DNA of 15,920 bases from DAOUMF01 sp034411955 (GTDB lineage: Bacteria; Chloroflexota; Dehalococcoidia; SM23-28-2; RBG-16-64-32): positions 1 to 15,920 of the forward strand of contig DAOUMF010000098.1 in NCBI GenBank assembly GCA_034411955.1. The letters are read 5' to 3'. Within the stretch, counting starts at the first letter, position 1. Each line of letters begins with the position of its first letter. The translations under genes were made by a program, and so were the position numbers. Shown here piece after piece: positions 1 to 7,055 of the stretch. A model generated the notes under the pieces. That model was not told where the DNA came from. It was given only the letters and a program-made list of their open reading frames with translations, and did no database searches.

Positions 1-572
1 GCGCTGCGCACCAGCTCGAACAGCTCGTCGTAGCCGATCTCGCTGTCCGGCCGGTAGGCGGCCCGCAGGTGGTCCAGGAGGTCGGACACCACCATGAACA
101 GGGCGGGGCGGCCCTGCTCTATGCAACGGTTGGCGATGGCGGCGGCGAGGTGAGTCTTGCCGCAGCCGCTGGGCCCGCTGAACACCAGCCAGCCGGAGGG
201 CTCGTCGGCGAACCGGGGGGCGGCGGCCACCGCCGCCGCGAAGCGCTCCTGTTCCTGCGGCCCGGGGCTTCGGCCCCGCGCCATCAGGTTGTCGAAGGTG
301 AGCCGGAGCAGGGCGCCCAGGTTGCTGTAGCGCTGGAGGCGGGCCAGCCGCTGGTCAGCGTCCTCATCCTCGGTGCAACGGCAGGGGAACGCCTTGCCGA
401 AGTCGGGGTGGCCCAGGCGGACAGTCTTGCGCACAAAGCCTGCGCCGCCGCACTGGGGGCATCCGCCTTCGGCGGATTCGGGCTCGTCAGCGGAGCCGAC
501 CGGCGCCGCGCTTGCCACGGGCGTAGCGGCGTTCCAGCCAGTCTGTTTCAGGATCTCGTCCAGCCTCTTCAT
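1..572 (-). CDS. DnaC-like helicase loader ATPase (partial, 3' end off the left edge)
   Basis: Probable AAA+ ATPase of the DnaC/DnaI/IstB type, which loads the replicative helicase onto DNA. About 190 codons are visible. An N-terminal Cys cluster (CPQC near residues 38-41, CRC near 64-66) resembles the zinc-binding region of DnaC-like loaders. It is followed by a Walker A motif, GPSGCGKT (about 133-140), and the segment ALFMVVSDLLDHLR typical of the family. The Walker B and sensor motifs lie outside the window. I chose the ATG at 572-570 because GGAGGG sits 8 nt upstream. This makes the gene overlap the upstream DnaD-domain gene by 86 bp in another frame. A GTG at 518 would shorten the overlap to 32 bp but removes a natural-looking N terminus (MKRLDEILKQTGW). 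Position just after dnaB and a DnaD-type gene supports helicase loading over transposon-associated IstB. A palindrome (461-477) lies in frame in the linker before the Cys cluster. Confidence 0.88.
   Translation of the reverse strand, partial: MKRLDEILKQTGWNAATPVASAAPVGSADEPESAEGGCPQCGGAGFVRKTVRLGHPDFGKAFPCRCTEDEDADQRLARLQRYSNLGALLRLTFDNLMARGRSPGPQEQERFAAAVAAAPRFADEPSGWLVFSGPSGCGKTHLAAAIANRCIEQGRPALFMVVSDLLDHLRAAYRPDSEIGYDELFELVRS
461..477. repeat. Palindromic repeat inside the loader ATPase gene
   Basis: ATCCGCC (461-467) and GGCGGAT (471-477) are perfect 7-bp arms around TTC. The arms are the same as those of the intergenic repeat at 2724-2740. It encodes ESAEGG in the linker before the Cys cluster, in frame. 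Confidence 0.55.
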
Positions 573-1251
573 AGTCCGGGCCCTCCGCTTCCCAGCGCCT
601 GAGGATCGAGTGGACGTAGCGCCAGTTGCGCTTGTTCAGGCTCACCGCCTCCCGGAACGCCGCCTCGACCCACTGGGGGGGATAGCGCTCCTCGGCGTCC
701 TTCAGGTCGTCGGCGATGAGGGGGGTGATGGCGCCGACGTTCTCCTCGTACAGGGCGAAGATGTTGGCCGGCTCCGCGGGCGCGGCCGGGGGCAGGGGCT
801 CCTCCAGCGGCAGGTCCTCCCCCGCCAGGCCCGGCACAGCGCGGCGGTTGTAGGGGGTGGCCAGCAGGTACAGCTCCTCGCTGAGGCCCTCGGCCCTGGC
901 CTCGACGCGCAGAAGGGAGCCCCGCTCCAGGGCCAGGGCGAGGCCGCGATCCAGCGCCTCGCCGTCGTCGTCCTGCCTGCCGGCAGGCACGGCGCAGAGG
1001 TTGGCCAGCGCGCGCGCCAGGGTGGCGTCGGCGGCCAACTCGCGGCGGGTGAGGAAGGGAGGCGAGCGGCGACGGCGACCCGCCTGCGGCGCCAGCCCCT
1101 GGGCGTAGAAGAAGTACAGCGTGACCAGCATCTCCTCCACCGTCTCGATGCGGGGCAACAGTCGGGCGAAGAACAGGTTAGGGACCGGCGTCGCGCGCGC
1201 CGAGGTAGGGAAGCCAGCGAACTGGTCGGGGCTGGGGGCCAGGCGGGACAC
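487..1251 (-). CDS. DnaD/DnaB_2-domain replication initiation protein
   Basis: A 254-residue protein whose C-terminal part (about 163-222) matches the DnaD/DnaB_2 domain pattern: NIFALYEENVGAITPLIADDL, then PPQWVEAAFREAV and NKRNWRYVHSILRRWEAEG. In Firmicutes, DnaD-family proteins remodel DNA and help recruit the helicase loader. The N-terminal part (about 20-130) reads like a winged-helix region with a VPNLFFARLLP start. The GTG at 1251-1249 is chosen because it lies 2 nt after the dnaB stop and gives the natural start MSRLAPSPDQF; the open frame extends upstream inside dnaB, but that part is low-complexity Arg/Gly/Pro sequence. Translation is probably coupled to dnaB. A perfect 16-bp palindrome at 974-989 lies in frame, encoding part of AVPAGRQ. 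The function is inferred from the domain and from its place between dnaB and a loader ATPase. Confidence 0.85.
   Translation of the reverse strand: MSRLAPSPDQFAGFPTSARATPVPNLFFARLLPRIETVEEMLVTLYFFYAQGLAPQAGRRRRSPPFLTRRELAADATLARALANLCAVPAGRQDDDGEALDRGLALALERGSLLRVEARAEGLSEELYLLATPYNRRAVPGLAGEDLPLEEPLPPAAPAEPANIFALYEENVGAITPLIADDLKDAEERYPPQWVEAAFREAVSLNKRNWRYVHSILRRWEAEGPDYEEAGRDPETDWLERRYARGKRGAGRLR
974..989. repeat. 16-bp perfect palindrome inside the DnaD-domain gene
   Basis: TGCCTGCCGGCAGGCA is a perfect palindrome and recurs with one change at 13120-13135 between genes. It encodes part of VPAGRQ near residues 88-93, in a loop-like region between the N-terminal and C-terminal domains. Confidence 0.55.
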
Positions 1252-1253
1252 GC

Positions 1254-2660
1254 CTAGTCCTCTTCTTCCCACTCCCCGGCCTCCCTGACCAGCAGGTCCT
1301 CGAATCGGGCGATCCTGTCGCGGAAGCGGAGGTGAATGGTGTCCGAGGGCCCGTTGCGATGCTTGGCGACGATGATCTGGGCGATCCCCGCCGGGTAGCT
1401 CTCGGCGGTCCGGTCGGGATGCTGGCGTTGCCACTCCTCGCGGCTGATGTGCTTCTCCTCACGGTAGATGAACATCACCACGTCGGCGTCCTGTTCGATG
1501 CTGCCGGAGTCGCGCAGGTCGGAGAGTTGGGGGATATGGGTGGGCCTCGCCTCGGGGGCCCGCGAGAGCTGGGAGCAGGCGATGACCGGGACGTCCAGGT
1601 CGCGGGCCAGCTCCTTGAGGGAGCGGCTGATGTAGCTCACCTCCTGGACGCGGTTGTCGTGGCGCATGCCGCCGTGCATGAGCTGGAGGTGGTCGACGAT
1701 GAGTAGGTCCAGGCCCCGCTCCAGGTGGAGGCGGCGGGCCTTGGCCCGCATCTCGGCCACCGTCAGCATCGCTGTGTCGTCAATGTAGATGTTGAGATCC
1801 GACAGGACGCCCAGGGCGTTGACTATCCGCGCCTGCTCGCGGTCGGAGTGCATGCCGAAGCCGAGGCGGGTGGAGTCCACGCCGGCCTCGGCGGCCAGGA
1901 GCCTCTGCACGAGCTGCTCCTTGGCCATCTCCACCGAGAAGACGCCCACGGTGGCCTGCTGCCGCGCCGCGGCGTTGCGGGCGAAGTTCATGGCCAGGGA
2001 GGTCTTGCCGACGGCGGGGCGAGCCGCCACCACAATGAGGTCCGCGCGCTTGAGGCCGCCCAGGAGAGTGTCCAGGTCCATGAAGCCAGTGGTGATGGCG
2101 CGGGCCTGGGCGGCCACCGCTCCGGTGACCCGGTCGGCGGAGGCCAGGTAGCCCTCCAGCAGCTCCTTGACGTGGACGAAGTCGCGGATGGACTCCCCCT
2201 GCCGGATGGCGGCGATGAGCGTCTCGGCGCGGGCCAGGATCTCCCCCACGTCGGGGCCGGCCAGGTAGGCCATTTGGGCGATCTGCCCGGCGACGGTGAT
2301 CAGCTTGCGGTAGGAGGAGTCGCGCTGGACTAGCCCGGCGTAGTGCTCCACGCCCACCGAGGTGGGCAGCTCGGCGACGAGCCGGCTGAGGTAGGCAGCG
2401 CCGCCCACTTCCTCCAATCGCCCGCGGCGGGCCAGCTCGTGGGCGACGGTGATCTGGTTGATGGACTGGTTGCGCTCCCAGAGGGCGCGGCAGGACTCGT
2501 AGGCCCAGGCGTTCTGCTCGCGGAAGAAGTCCTCCGGCTTGAGGATGGGGGCTATCTTGTAGATGGCTTCGGGGTCAACAAGAAGGGAGGCGATGACCGC
2601 CTCCTCTGCCTCGATATCGTGGGGCGGCAGCTTCTCCGCACGCCCGGCCTCGACAACCAT
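1254..2660 (-). CDS. dnaB: Replicative DNA helicase DnaB
   Basis: Replicative hexameric 5'-3' helicase that unwinds the chromosome at the fork, 468 residues, full length for the family. The N-terminal domain starts with PPHDIEAEEAVIASLL (12-27). The RecA-like ATPase domain shows Walker A, ARPAVGKTS (213-221); the catalytic-Glu motif FSVEM (241-245); Walker B, LLIVDHLQLM (319-328); SQLSRAPE (363-370); and the arginine-finger region KHRNG (433-437). No intein interrupts the Walker A or H4 sites. The ATG is preceded by AGGTG with a short spacer. It lies 104 bp after rplI, an arrangement conserved in many bacteria, and is followed 2 nt later by the DnaD-type gene. Confidence 0.98.
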   Translation of the reverse strand: MVVEAGRAEKLPPHDIEAEEAVIASLLVDPEAIYKIAPILKPEDFFREQNAWAYESCRALWERNQSINQITVAHELARRGRLEEVGGAAYLSRLVAELPTSVGVEHYAGLVQRDSSYRKLITVAGQIAQMAYLAGPDVGEILARAETLIAAIRQGESIRDFVHVKELLEGYLASADRVTGAVAAQARAITTGFMDLDTLLGGLKRADLIVVAARPAVGKTSLAMNFARNAAARQQATVGVFSVEMAKEQLVQRLLAAEAGVDSTRLGFGMHSDREQARIVNALGVLSDLNIYIDDTAMLTVAEMRAKARRLHLERGLDLLIVDHLQLMHGGMRHDNRVQEVSYISRSLKELARDLDVPVIACSQLSRAPEARPTHIPQLSDLRDSGSIEQDADVVMFIYREEKHISREEWQRQHPDRTAESYPAGIAQIIVAKHRNGPSDTIHLRFRDRIARFEDLLVREAGEWEEED

Positions 2661-2723
2661 GTCACCTGCCTGATTACGCCACTAGTCCTGTGCCCTCCTC
2701 CCCCATATCCCCCATCAGAGCGC

Positions 2724-2740
2724 ATCCGCCTGAGGCGGAT
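2724..2740. repeat. Palindromic repeat between rplI and dnaB
   Basis: ATCCGCCT and AGGCGGAT form a perfect 8-bp inverted repeat around a single base. The same ATCCGCC/GGCGGAT arms occur at 461-477 inside the loader ATPase gene, so this belongs to a repeat family and is not a unique terminator. No T-run follows on the minus strand, so strong intrinsic termination between rplI and dnaB is unlikely. Confidence 0.6.
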
Positions 2741-2764
2741 CATCCTCTGGCTGACGCTGCGCCT

Positions 2765-3769
2765 CTACGTCTCCTCTTCCTCGCCCTCCTCGGCCTCTGT
2801 GGGCTCGGCCTTCGCTTCGGCCTCCGGCTCCTCTTCCGCAGGCGCCTCTTCCACCCCTGCTTCAGCCTCCGCCGGCTCCTCTTCAGCCTCCGCTTCAGCG
2901 GTCACAGGCTCCTCTTCCGCAGGCGCCTCTTCCACCCCTGCTTCAGCCTCCGCCGGTTCCTCTTCAGCCTCCGCCCCAGCTTCGACCTCAGCCTCCGGCT
3001 CCTCTTCCACAGGCGCCTCTTCCACCACTGCTTCAGCCTCCGCCGGTTCCTCTTCAGCCTCCGCCCCAGCTTCGACCTCAGCCTCCGGTTCCTCTTCCAC
3101 AGGCGCCTCTTCCAGCGCTGCTTCAGCCTCCGGCGGTTCCTCTTCTGCCTCAACCTCGACCTCGGCCTTCGGCTCCTCCTCCGTGGGCTCCTCCTCCGTG
3201 GGCGCCTCTTCCGCCTCCGCCTCCACCACCGCTTCCGCCTCCAGTCCCGCCTCCACCTCTGGAGCAGCCTCAGCCTTCTCCTCCGCCTCGGCCTCCGCGG
3301 CCTCGCCCTCCGGCATGCCTCCCAGCGGCTCGACGTTGACCACGACCTGGACTTCGACGTTGCGGGTCAGCTTCACCGTCACTTCATGAGACCCGAGCTC
3401 GCGGATGGGCTCGTGCAGCTCCACCTGCCTGTGCTCCAGCTCCACGCCGGTGGCCTCCTGAAGCGCCCCGGCGATGTCGCGGCCGGTGACGGAGCCGAAC
3501 AGCTTGCCCTGCTCGCCCACGCGCACCTCGATGGCGACGGAGGCCCCCTCCATCTTGGGCAACAGGTAGGCGCTAGCCTCTTCGTCCAGCCTGGCCTGGC
3601 GGCGGGCCTCCTTCTCGGCGCGAGCCTGGGCGATGGCGACGTAGTGATCGGTGGCCGGGGCGGCCAGCCTTCGCGGCAGCAGGTAGTTGCGGGCGAAGCC
3701 GTCGGCGACGTTCTTGATCTCACCCACGCGGGCGGTGCCTTCGACCTCCTCCATGAAGACGACTTTCAT
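2765..3769 (-). CDS. rplI: Ribosomal protein L9 (bL9) with long acidic repetitive C-terminal tail
   Basis: The first ~150 residues are a complete bL9: N-terminal rRNA-binding domain (MKVVFMEEVEGTARVGEIKN, then VADGFARNYLLPRRLA), a long connecting helix (about 48-75) and the C-terminal domain ending near VVVNVEPLGG (143-151). bL9 is normally close to 150 residues. Here another ~183 residues follow, made almost only of Glu, Ala, Pro and Val. This tail contains four repeat units of 27-30 residues (201-315), each carrying an EEEP(A/P)EAEA core and ending EEAP(V/A)EEEP. The ATG is preceded by GAGGAGA at good spacing. Expression probably comes from the promoter at 3864-3892, with a leader of about 90 nt containing DnaA boxes. 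The tail should be strongly acidic and unstructured or helical; its role is unknown. The frame is open throughout, so the tail is not a frameshift product. Confidence 0.96.
   Translation of the reverse strand: MKVVFMEEVEGTARVGEIKNVADGFARNYLLPRRLAAPATDHYVAIAQARAEKEARRQARLDEEASAYLLPKMEGASVAIEVRVGEQGKLFGSVTGRDIAGALQEATGVELEHRQVELHEPIRELGSHEVTVKLTRNVEVQVVVNVEPLGGMPEGEAAEAEAEEKAEAAPEVEAGLEAEAVVEAEAEEAPTEEEPTEEEPKAEVEVEAEEEPPEAEAALEEAPVEEEPEAEVEAGAEAEEEPAEAEAVVEEAPVEEEPEAEVEAGAEAEEEPAEAEAGVEEAPAEEEPVTAEAEAEEEPAEAEAGVEEAPAEEEPEAEAKAEPTEAEEGEEEET
2825..3169 (-). repeat. Tandem repeat array inside rplI tail
   Basis: Four imperfect tandem units of about 81-90 bp (3169-3086, 3085-2996, 2995-2906, 2905-2825) encode the Glu/Ala/Pro-rich repeats of the L9 tail. 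The middle two units are nearly identical in protein and DNA. All unit lengths are multiples of three, so copy-number changes would keep the frame. Confidence 0.9.
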
Positions 3770-3825
3770 GCGGCTCTCCTCACTGGCTAATCATAGGGGG
3801 CGGCGCGCTTGCATGGGCAAGAGGC

Positions 3826-3834
3826 TTATCCACA
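3826..3834 (+). promoter_or_regulatory. Perfect DnaA box in rplI-dnaB leader
   Basis: TTATCCACA is an exact match to the consensus 9-mer DnaA box. A second, weaker match in the same orientation (TCGTCCACA, 7 of 9) lies at 3850-3858, 24 bp away and over the expected transcription start of the rplI promoter. DnaA bound here could repress or pace transcription of rplI, dnaB and the helicase-loading genes. Whether DnaA binds is inference. Confidence 0.6.
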
Positions 3835-3863
3835 ACTTTCATCGACATTTCGTCCACAAAGCG

Positions 3864-3892
3864 ATTCTAGAACGGATGTGCGCTAGCGTCAA
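3864..3892 (-). promoter_or_regulatory. Sigma70-type promoter for rplI-dnaB-dnaD-loader operon
   Basis: On the minus strand, -35 TTGACG (3892-3887), a 17-nt spacer and -10 TAGAAT (3869-3864). Both boxes match 5 of 6 consensus bases with optimal spacing. The expected start near 3857 gives a leader of about 88 nt before the rplI ATG. Confidence 0.75.
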
Positions 3893-3911
3893 GTCACCGC
3901 CCTGTCCTTCG

Positions 3912-3944
3912 CCGCTCATGGTTCGACAGGCTCACCATGAGCGG
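3912..3944. repeat. Inverted repeat after purL (REP-like, possible terminator)
   Basis: CCGCTCATGGT (3912-3922) and ACCATGAGCGG (3934-3944) are perfect 11-bp arms around an 11-nt loop. Part of it, TTCGACAGGCTCA, reappears with one extra G inside purL (4222-4243, opposite strand). It lies between the purL stop and the rplI promoter. It could stop or stabilise the purL transcript, but no T-run follows it. Confidence 0.65.
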
Positions 3945-3956
3945 AATACCGGTCCG

Positions 3957-6197
3957 CTACCCCTCCAGCGCGCGCTCCAGCCCGCCCTCGTAGGCGTCGC
4001 GCAGCTCCGAAAGCGAGAGTTCCAGCGACCACAGACGCAGGCGGTCGCCCCCGGCGCGCCCGACGAAGGCGAAGGGGACGTTCATCGCCTGAGCGATGGC
4101 CATCAGTTCCTCTCGCCGTGCCGCGGGGACCGCCACCAGGATGCGCGACTGGGCCTCCCCGAACAGGGCGGCGTCCAGGCGCTGCACCGCGGGGGCCATC
4201 GCCGCGTCGAGACCCAGGCCTGCCCTGAGCCCTGTCGAAGGGCCGCCCTCCAGACACATCTCAGCGAGGGCCACAGCCAGGCCGCCGTCGGAGCAGTCGT
4301 GGCAGGCGGTGGCTATCCCCTGTCGGATGGCCGCCAGGGCCGCCCGCTGCACCCGCGCCTCAAGGTCCAGGTCGATCTCCAGGCGGCCGCCCAGGAGGCC
4401 GTGCTGCAGCCGTAGGTACTCGCCAGCCGCCAAGGCGACGGCCGGCTGCTCAAGGGCGCCGCCCAGGAGGAACACCTCGTCTCCCTCGCTGGTGAGGCCG
4501 GGGCGGCAGTACTTGGCGACGTCGTCCAGGAGGCCCAGCATACCGACCACCGGCGTAGGGTACACCGCTTGCTCGCCGGTCTCGTTGTACAGGCTAACGT
4601 TGCCAGAGATGACGGGCGTCCCCAGGGCGGCACAGGCGGCGGCCATACCCTGGATCACCTCCCCCATCGCGTAGTAGACATCCGGACGCTCCGGGTTGCC
4701 GAAGTTCAGGCAGTCGGTGAGGGCTACGGGCTGGGCGCCCACACAGACCACATTGCGGGCCGCCTCGGCCACGGCGATGGCGCCGCCGGCGCCGGGACTG
4801 ACGTGGCAGTAGCGCCCGCTGCCGTCGGTGGCGACGGCGATGCCCCTGTCCGTCCCTTTGATCCGCAGGACGGCGGCGTCCACCCCGGCCTCCAGCACGG
4901 TATTCGTCAGCACGCTCTGGTCGTACTGTCGGTAGACCCATCGCTTGGAGGCGATGTTGGGCGAAGCCAGCAGTCGCAGCAGGGCCGAGCCAGCATCAGC
5001 CACATCCGGCAGGGCCGCGAGGTCCAGGGACTGCATCTCGTCCAGCTCCGGCGGCCGCACGGGCTCCCTCGTGTACTGGGGGGCCTCTACCACCAGTTCG
5101 ACGGGGACGTCAGCCTCCAGATGATCGCCGTCGTAGATGCGGGCGCGGCCGTCCGCCGTCACCTCACCGATGATGGTCCAGGGGACCTCCCAACGCTCGA
5201 ACAGGGCCCCCACGTCGTCCACGTGTCCCTTTCGGACGATGGCCAGCATGCGCTCCTGGGACTCGGAGATCATGACCTCGTAGGGGGTCATCCCCTCCTC
5301 GCGGCGGGGCACCTTGGCCACGTCGATGCGGAGGCCGGAGTCGCCGCGGGAGGCGGCCTCCAGGCAGGCGGAGGTGAGCCCGGCGGCGCCCAGGTCCTCG
5401 ATGCCGGTGATCCAGTCGGCGTGGTTACCGGCCAGATCGAGGCAAGCCTCCAGGAGCATCTTCTCCAGGAAGGGGTTGCCCACCTGTACGGCGGGCCGCA
5501 GTTCGTCGAAGCGGGCCTGGGGATCGGTGCGGGAGGCCAGGCCGGAGGCACCGTGGATGCCGTCGCGGCCGGTGTCAGCGCCCGCCAGCATCAGCAGGTT
5601 ACCTTCGCCTTCAGCCTTGCCGCTGACCAGCTTCTCGATGGGGGCGACGCCCACGCACATGGCGTTTATGAGTGGGTTGGCCGAGTATGCATCCTCGAAG
5701 ACCACCTCGCCGCCGACGGTGGGGATGCCCAGGCAGTTGCCGTAGCCGCCGATGCCGCCAACCACGCCGCTGAACAGATAGCGGTTGTGGGGCTCCTCCA
5801 GGGGCCCGAAGCGGAGGGAGTCGAGGATGGCGATGGGCCGCGCCCCCATGGCGAAGATGTCCCGCACGATGCCGCCGACCCCCGTGGCCGCCCCCTGGTA
5901 CGGCTCGATGGCCGAGGGGTGGTTGTGGGACTCGATCTTCATCACAACACACATGCCGTCACCAACGTCGACGGCGCCGGCGTTCTCGGCGCCGCGGCGG
6001 GTGAGCACGTAGGGGCTCTCGCCGGGGAGCTGGCGCAGGAGGGGGCGCGAGTTCTTATAGCCGCAGTGCTCGCTCCAGAGGGCGCCGAACATCCCCAGCT
6101 CCACTTCGGTGGGCTCACGGCCCAACCGAGAGACGATGAGGTCGTACTCGTCGCGGCTGAGAGCGATGGAGTCCAGGGCGCGCTGGTCTACGGCCAT
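3957..6197 (-). CDS. purL: Phosphoribosylformylglycinamidine synthase subunit PurL
   Basis: Catalytic subunit of FGAM synthetase in purine biosynthesis. It converts FGAR plus ATP and ammonia (supplied by PurQ from glutamine) to FGAM. At 746 residues it is the usual length for the small, multi-subunit PurL type. Visible motifs: WSEHCGYKNSR (41-51), which holds the active-site His; VMKIESHNHPSAIEPYQGAA (85-104); GIPTVGGEVVFED (157-169); GIEDLGAAGLT (265-275); HDCSDGGLAVALAEM (633-647); and FGEAQSRILVAV (679-690). Residues about 652-659 (GPSTGLRA) are encoded by a REP-like palindrome at 4222-4243 and look like a small in-frame insertion in a surface loop. It follows the DUF4389 gene by 60 bp. 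PurQ lies 3.5 kb upstream on the same strand and PurS is not in the window. Confidence 0.98.
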   Translation of the reverse strand: MAVDQRALDSIALSRDEYDLIVSRLGREPTEVELGMFGALWSEHCGYKNSRPLLRQLPGESPYVLTRRGAENAGAVDVGDGMCVVMKIESHNHPSAIEPYQGAATGVGGIVRDIFAMGARPIAILDSLRFGPLEEPHNRYLFSGVVGGIGGYGNCLGIPTVGGEVVFEDAYSANPLINAMCVGVAPIEKLVSGKAEGEGNLLMLAGADTGRDGIHGASGLASRTDPQARFDELRPAVQVGNPFLEKMLLEACLDLAGNHADWITGIEDLGAAGLTSACLEAASRGDSGLRIDVAKVPRREEGMTPYEVMISESQERMLAIVRKGHVDDVGALFERWEVPWTIIGEVTADGRARIYDGDHLEADVPVELVVEAPQYTREPVRPPELDEMQSLDLAALPDVADAGSALLRLLASPNIASKRWVYRQYDQSVLTNTVLEAGVDAAVLRIKGTDRGIAVATDGSGRYCHVSPGAGGAIAVAEAARNVVCVGAQPVALTDCLNFGNPERPDVYYAMGEVIQGMAAACAALGTPVISGNVSLYNETGEQAVYPTPVVGMLGLLDDVAKYCRPGLTSEGDEVFLLGGALEQPAVALAAGEYLRLQHGLLGGRLEIDLDLEARVQRAALAAIRQGIATACHDCSDGGLAVALAEMCLEGGPSTGLRAGLGLDAAMAPAVQRLDAALFGEAQSRILVAVPAARREELMAIAQAMNVPFAFVGRAGGDRLRLWSLELSLSELRDAYEGGLERALEG
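4222..4243 (-). repeat. REP-like palindrome inserted in frame in purL
   Basis: Arms GCCCT (4222-4226) and AGGGC (4239-4243) flank a core whose minus-strand reading is TTCGACAGGGCTCA. It is nearly the same as the TTCGACAGGCTCA core of the intergenic inverted repeat at 3912-3944. It sits between HDCSDGGLAVALAEMCLEG and LGLDAAM of PurL and keeps the frame. Confidence 0.55.
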
Positions 6198-6257
6198 AGG
6201 GTCAACGCCATCGTAGCACAGCGAATCGACGCATTCGACAGCCGGTCTCGGCCACGC

Positions 6258-6902
6258 CTATGCCTCCTCCCCAAAAGAGAAGGGCGGATATCGATCGGTG
6301 AGCGATAGCCAGTAGCCCAAAGCACGAGTGATCCAGCGCAGATAGCCCGCTGTGAACACAAAGAAGAAGCGGGGGTAGCGCTCAAGAACGATGGCAGAGA
6401 CAGCGCTCACGGGAACGATGATCATGAACGCAAAGGCGAACAGGGCGAGCAGCAGGATATGTGGCAACAACAAGACGGGAGTGACTGCGGCCCGGAGCCA
6501 GCCGAAGTCGCCTCCGTGCCTGATCTCCAGCCGTACCGAGCGGCCTATCGCCTGCCTGGGCGAAGCGTCGGTCAGGAACAGGGCGTAGGAGGCCGAGGCG
6601 ATCGCGTACTGGGCATGGCGCTCCAAGGCTGGGCTGTCCTCCGCCAGGAAGCGCTGCAACCCCTTGCCCCGGATACGAGTCGCCACGGCCAGCGGCAAGC
6701 CGATGACCCCAACGGCGATCAGGGAGCCGATGATCACCGGCAGCCAGAGATAGAACACGGCGCTCACGTATCCCAGTCCCGCCGGCACGATCCAGGTGAC
6801 GAGGGCGCCGAGCGCCCGCTGGACGCCCTTCCGTCGCGAGAGCCTTTCCGGATACGCGACGGAGTAGGAGATAGGATACCCAAGGGTGACAGGGTAGCCC
6901 AC
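6258..6902 (-). CDS. DUF4389-family membrane protein
   Basis: A 214-residue integral membrane protein with two halves of the DUF4389 type. It opens with a YPERLSRRKG motif (about 18-27) and ends with the signature YWLSLTDRYPPFSF (about 197-210). Hydrophobic stretches lie near 30-65, 115-145 and 155-200. The function of the family is unknown. The start is a GTG at 6902, preceded by AAGG at short spacing; an upstream GGAGGG lies a little far. It is the most divergent of three consecutive DUF4389 genes: its first half carries LFLTDASP in place of the usual LTDRYPPF. It follows a 153-bp spacer containing a hairpin and precedes purL by 60 bp. Confidence 0.8.
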   Translation of the reverse strand: MGYPVTLGYPISYSVAYPERLSRRKGVQRALGALVTWIVPAGLGYVSAVFYLWLPVIIGSLIAVGVIGLPLAVATRIRGKGLQRFLAEDSPALERHAQYAIASASYALFLTDASPRQAIGRSVRLEIRHGGDFGWLRAAVTPVLLLPHILLLALFAFAFMIIVPVSAVSAIVLERYPRFFFVFTAGYLRWITRALGYWLSLTDRYPPFSFGEEA

Positions 6903-6983
6903 AGCGACCTTACTTTCCCTCCAGAGTCATCATCCACCCGTTGACAGCGACGCGCCAGCAGGCGCTGCCTCACAACAGCCCAG

Positions 6984-7005
6984 CGCCGCACGAGATGGTG
7001 CGGCG
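6984..7005. repeat. Hairpin in the spacer between two DUF4389 genes
   Basis: CGCCGCAC (6984-6991) and GTGCGGCG (6998-7005) are perfect 8-bp arms around a 6-nt loop. A second, overlapping inverted repeat (GGCGCTG 6961-6967, CAGCGCC 6981-6987) could form an alternative structure. There is no T-run. This 153-bp spacer is the longest inside the purQ-purL stretch, so it may partly separate upstream and downstream transcription. Confidence 0.5.
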
Positions 7006-7055
7006 GCAGTCTGGCCCATGGCGAGCGCCTGCGTCATCTCACCAGAAGCCGGCGG

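Noticed and set aside
1252..1434. 5' extension of the DnaD-domain frame into dnaB
   Set aside because: It would overlap dnaB by about 180 bp with Arg/Gly/Pro-rich shadow sequence; the GTG at 1251 directly after the dnaB stop is a better start.
2724..2740. Intrinsic terminator between rplI and dnaB
   Set aside because: The hairpin is a member of a repeat family and has no following T-run on the minus strand, so operon continuity is more likely.
2825..3169. CRISPR array
   Set aside because: The repeated units are contiguous coding repeats without unique spacers and encode a continuous acidic protein tail.
2343..3790. Long plus-strand open frames rich in Ser/Ala or Leu/Phe repeats opposite rplI
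   Set aside because: They are antisense shadows of the repetitive, GC-skewed L9 tail and the end of dnaB; composition mirrors the repeats and they lack any recognisable domain.
3912..3944. A replication origin around the DnaA box and inverted repeat
   Set aside because: There are only one perfect and one weak DnaA box and no AT-rich unwinding element; the site sits in a gene leader.
4569..6308. A 579-codon plus-strand open frame opposite purL
   Set aside because: It mirrors the well-supported purL gene and has the Gly/His/Val-rich makeup of an antisense shadow in GC-rich DNA.
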